Source: Psychroflexus aurantiacus (GTDB lineage: Bacteria > Bacteroidota > Bacteroidia > Flavobacteriales > Flavobacteriaceae). Taken from it: a DNA stretch of 40,877 bases. The DNA is taken from NCBI RefSeq assembly GCF_010820555.1, contig NZ_JAAIKD010000008.1:1-40877 (forward strand). Direction: 5' to 3'. Each line of letters starts with the position of its first letter. The first letter of the stretch is position 1. The translations under genes were made by a program, and so were the position numbers. Under the pieces are notes generated by a model. The model was not told the origin of the DNA. It saw only the letters and a program-made list of their open reading frames with translations, and did not search any database. Shown here piece by piece: positions 38,544 to 40,877 of the stretch.

Positions 38544-40877
38544 ATGAAAAAAATCTACACAACACTTGGGATGCTTTTAATGAGCTTATCCATCTTCTCT
38601 CAAACAAACACAGCTCCTACTTTTACATCAACACCTATTACATCAGTAAATGAAGGAGATCCCTACTCCTACAATGTCACCACTAACGATGCAGATGGAG
38701 ATGAGGTCAGCGTCTCTGCCACCACCTTACCCTTCTGGTTAAGTTTTACAAGTGGTAAAGTTGTAAGTACCTTTGCAGGAAGTGGTGCTTCTGGCTTCGC
38801 AGACGGCACAGCTAGCTCAGCACAATTTAGCCTTCCACTTGGGGTCGCCGTTGATGCTTCAGGCAATGTCTATGTAGCAGATTATGGTAACCATCGTATT
38901 CGTAAAATAACCCCGGCAGGAGTAGTAAGCACCCTGGCAGGAAGTACTCACGGTTTTGCAGACGGCACAGGTGGCTCAGCACAATTTAACCTACCAGTTC
39001 GGGTTGCTGTTGATGCTTCAGGTAATGTCTATGTAGCAGATTATGGTAACCATCGTATTCGTAAAATTACCCCGGCAGGAGTAGTAAGCACCCTGGCAGG
39101 AAGTACTCAAGGTTTTGCAGACGGCACAGGTGGCTCAGCACTATTTAACCTACCAGTTCGGGTTGCTGTTGATGCTTCAGGTAATGTCTATGTAGCAGAT
39201 TATGGTAACCATCGGATTCGCAAAATTACCCCGGCAGGAGTGGTAAGCACCCTGGCAGGAAGTACTCAAGGTTTTGCAGACGGCACAGGTGGCTCAGCAC
39301 AATTTAACCTACCAGTTCGGGTTGCTGTTGATGCTTCAGGTAATGTCTATGTAGCAGATTATGGTAACCATCGGATTCGCACAATTACCCCGGCAGGAGT
39401 GGTAAGCACCCTGGCAGGAAGTACTCAAGGTTTTGCAGACGGCACAGGTGGCTCAGCACTATTTAACCTACCAGTTCGGGTTGCTGTTGATGCTTCAGGT
39501 AATGTCTATGTAGCAGATTATGGTAACCATCGGATTCGCAAAATTACCCCGGCAGGAGTGGTAAGCACCCTGGCAGGAAGTACTCATGGTTTTGCAGACG
39601 GCACAGGTAGCTCAGCACAATTTAATAATCCACATGGGGTTGCTGTTGATGCTTCGGGTAATGTATATGTAGCAGATTATTCTAACCAACGTATTCGTAA
39701 AATTACACCGGCAGGGGTAGTAAGTACTTTAGCAGGAAGTGGTATTTCGGGTTTTGCAGACGGTACCGGTAGCTCAGCACAATTTAATGACCCATTTGGG
39801 GTTGCTGTTGATGCTTCGGGTAATGTCTATGTAGCGGATTTTAATAACCATCGTATACGTAAAATTACCCCGACAGGAGTGGTAAGCACCCTGGCAGGAA
39901 GTACTCAAGGTTTTGCAGACGGTGAAGGAAGCTCAGCACAATTTAGATCTCCAACTGGGGTTGCTGTTGATGCTTCCGGTAATGTATATGTTTCTGATCG
40001 GGGTAATCACCGTATTCGTAAAATCACACCTACAGGAGTGGTAAGCATGCTGGCAGGAAGTGGTGTAAGTGGTTTTTCAGACGGCACAGCTAGCTCAGCG
40101 CAATTTAATACTCCGTATGGGGTTGCTGTTGATGCTTCGGGAACTGTATATGTAGCAGACGCCTTTAACCATCGTATTCGTTTAATTTCACAAAATGTGT
40201 TAACAGGAACACCTACAAGTACAGAGGTAGGAGATCACCAGGTGGTATTAGAAGCCAGTGATGGTAATGGAGGTACGGTAACACAAAGTTTTACGGTCAC
40301 TGTAAATGACATTACTCCCCCTGTATTTGAGAACAGTACCCCAGCTTCATCCTCAATCACTCAATCCGGCTTTACACTTGCTGTTGATCTTGATGAAGCA
40401 GGAACGGCGTATTATGTGGTGTTAGCCGATGGCGCAACGGCACCAACGGCTGCAGAAGTAAAAGCAGGTACCGCCTCCGGCGGGGCAACGGCTGTAACCA
40501 GCGGTAACGAAGTAGTAAGTTCAGCTGATTTCAGCACGACTGTCAGTGTTACCGGTTTGACAGGAAATACGCTTTATGATGTATACGTGGTAGCAGAAGA
40601 CGCTGCAGGTAATCTACAGGCAACTCCTTCAAAAATAGATATAACTACATTAAACACGGCTCCTACTTTTACATCAACGCCTGTTACATCAGTAAATGAA
40701 GGAGATTCCTACTCCTACAACGTCACCACTAACGATGCAGATGGAGATGAGGTCAGCGTCTCTGCCACCACCTTACCCTCCTGGTTAAGTTTTAACAGTG
40801 GAGTAGCTGTAAGCACTCTGGCAGGAAGCACATTGGGTTTTGCAGACGGCACAGGTAGCTCAGCACAATTTAATAAT
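38544..40877 (+). CDS. Secreted NHL-repeat surface protein, 5' part (open at window end)
   Basis: 778 codons open to the window edge. A signal peptide (MKKIYTTLGMLLMSLSIFSQ) is followed by a cadherin/Ig-like segment (PTFTSTPITSVNEGD...), then nine NHL propeller repeats each near 53 residues (LPVRVAVDASGNVYVADYG, NHRIRKITPAGVVSTLAGS), another Ig-like piece, a fibronectin-like segment (GTAYYVVLADGATAPTAAEV), and a second copy of the first segment with a new NHL block. It is likely a very large outer-surface or gliding/adhesion protein of the Bacteroidota. The codon and base use (many GCA, GGT, ACC) differs from the island genes. The 3' end is outside. Confidence 0.9.
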   Translation, partial: MKKIYTTLGMLLMSLSIFSQTNTAPTFTSTPITSVNEGDPYSYNVTTNDADGDEVSVSATTLPFWLSFTSGKVVSTFAGSGASGFADGTASSAQFSLPLGVAVDASGNVYVADYGNHRIRKITPAGVVSTLAGSTHGFADGTGGSAQFNLPVRVAVDASGNVYVADYGNHRIRKITPAGVVSTLAGSTQGFADGTGGSALFNLPVRVAVDASGNVYVADYGNHRIRKITPAGVVSTLAGSTQGFADGTGGSAQFNLPVRVAVDASGNVYVADYGNHRIRTITPAGVVSTLAGSTQGFADGTGGSALFNLPVRVAVDASGNVYVADYGNHRIRKITPAGVVSTLAGSTHGFADGTGSSAQFNNPHGVAVDASGNVYVADYSNQRIRKITPAGVVSTLAGSGISGFADGTGSSAQFNDPFGVAVDASGNVYVADFNNHRIRKITPTGVVSTLAGSTQGFADGEGSSAQFRSPTGVAVDASGNVYVSDRGNHRIRKITPTGVVSMLAGSGVSGFSDGTASSAQFNTPYGVAVDASGTVYVADAFNHRIRLISQNVLTGTPTSTEVGDHQVVLEASDGNGGTVTQSFTVTVNDITPPVFENSTPASSSITQSGFTLAVDLDEAGTAYYVVLADGATAPTAAEVKAGTASGGATAVTSGNEVVSSADFSTTVSVTGLTGNTLYDVYVVAEDAAGNLQATPSKIDITTLNTAPTFTSTPVTSVNEGDSYSYNVTTNDADGDEVSVSATTLPSWLSFNSGVAVSTLAGSTLGFADGTGSSAQFNN
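38607..38748 (+). repeat. Long direct repeat, copy 1 (Ig-like segment)
   Basis: 142 bp, almost identical to 40653-40794 (about seven differences), lying 2046 bp (682 codons) upstream of it in the same frame. It marks the start of a duplicated module of Ig-like segment plus NHL block. Confidence 0.9.
38757..40196 (+). repeat. Tandem NHL repeats, 159-bp period
   Basis: Nine consecutive repeats of 159 bp (53 codons), one of 162 bp. The motif CCCTGGCAGGAAGTACT recurs at 38932, 39091, 39250, 39409 and 39568. Repeats between about 38940 and 39590 are nearly identical at DNA level (differences such as CACAATTT/CACTATTT), whereas the outer ones have diverged, so the centre was copied recently. Confidence 0.9.
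40653..40794 (+). repeat. Long direct repeat, copy 2 (Ig-like segment)
   Basis: Second copy of the 142-bp segment at 38607-38748; it starts the next large module, which continues beyond the window edge. Confidence 0.9.

Noticed and set aside
38757-40196. Satellite or mobile-element repeats
   Set aside because: The 159-bp period is a whole number of codons and encodes NHL propeller repeats in one frame.

Overview
The window looks like a piece of a chromosome from a marine-type Flavobacteriaceae bacterium (Bacteroidota). The DNA is AT-rich, promoters carry the Bacteroidota -7 element TAnnTTTG/A, Shine-Dalgarno sequences are largely absent, the tRNA genes do not encode CCA, and the gene families (double-domain UspA proteins, class II NrdJ, MlaEFD, Reg_prop sensor with a LytTR regulator, giant NHL-repeat surface protein) are typical of that family.

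Layout. Positions 1-482 hold the 3' end of an initiator-type tRNA-Met and a tRNA-Leu(TAG), each with a terminator. Positions 700-33,900 are a dense stress/low-oxygen island. On the minus strand it contains five intact and one broken universal stress protein gene, an Hsp20 chaperone, a beta-CASP metallo-beta-lactamase, an ATP-cone/restriction-endonuclease-fold protein, a broken ribosome hibernation factor gene, class II ribonucleotide reductase nrdJ, a tandem array of four structured intergenic RNA units, and a PAS histidine kinase paired with a REC-CRP/FNR fusion regulator. On the plus strand follow thioredoxin, DUF302, deoD, an M50 protease, a HlyD/FtsX/ATPase exporter, a P1B-4 metal ATPase, a patatin phospholipase, and an HMA protein with peroxiredoxin and L,D-transpeptidase. 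MlaEFD lies divergently. Positions 34,335-40,877 are a different module: a periplasmic-sensor histidine kinase, a LytTR regulator and the start of a very large NHL-repeat secreted protein that runs off the window.

How it works together. Sixteen promoters, among them two back-to-back pairs, carry a TGAT-N4-ATCA (more loosely TGA-N6-TCA) box. In fifteen of them the box is followed, 22-23 bp downstream, by a TAnnTTTG/A-like -7 element; the sixteenth (before 8212) is degenerate. This is the geometry of class II CRP/FNR activation. The likely regulator is encoded inside the island: a response regulator fused to a CRP/FNR domain (14426-15478), translationally coupled to a kinase whose first PAS domain aligns with the FixL heme pocket (His64 and Arg84, the same 20-residue spacing as FixL H200/R220). 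I infer an O2- or redox-sensing two-component system controlling a compact dormancy-like regulon. Its content parallels the mycobacterial DosR regulon.

The island also shows gene decay: a UspA gene with two in-frame TAA codons, an A-tract frameshift in its neighbour, a deletion/frameshift in hpf, a dnaJ-mscS chimera with two stops, an N-terminally missing D-lactate dehydrogenase and two other truncated genes. The most novel element is the four-unit RNA array (12,217-12,919), which has its own perfectly spaced box and -7 promoter and repeats at about 180 bp.
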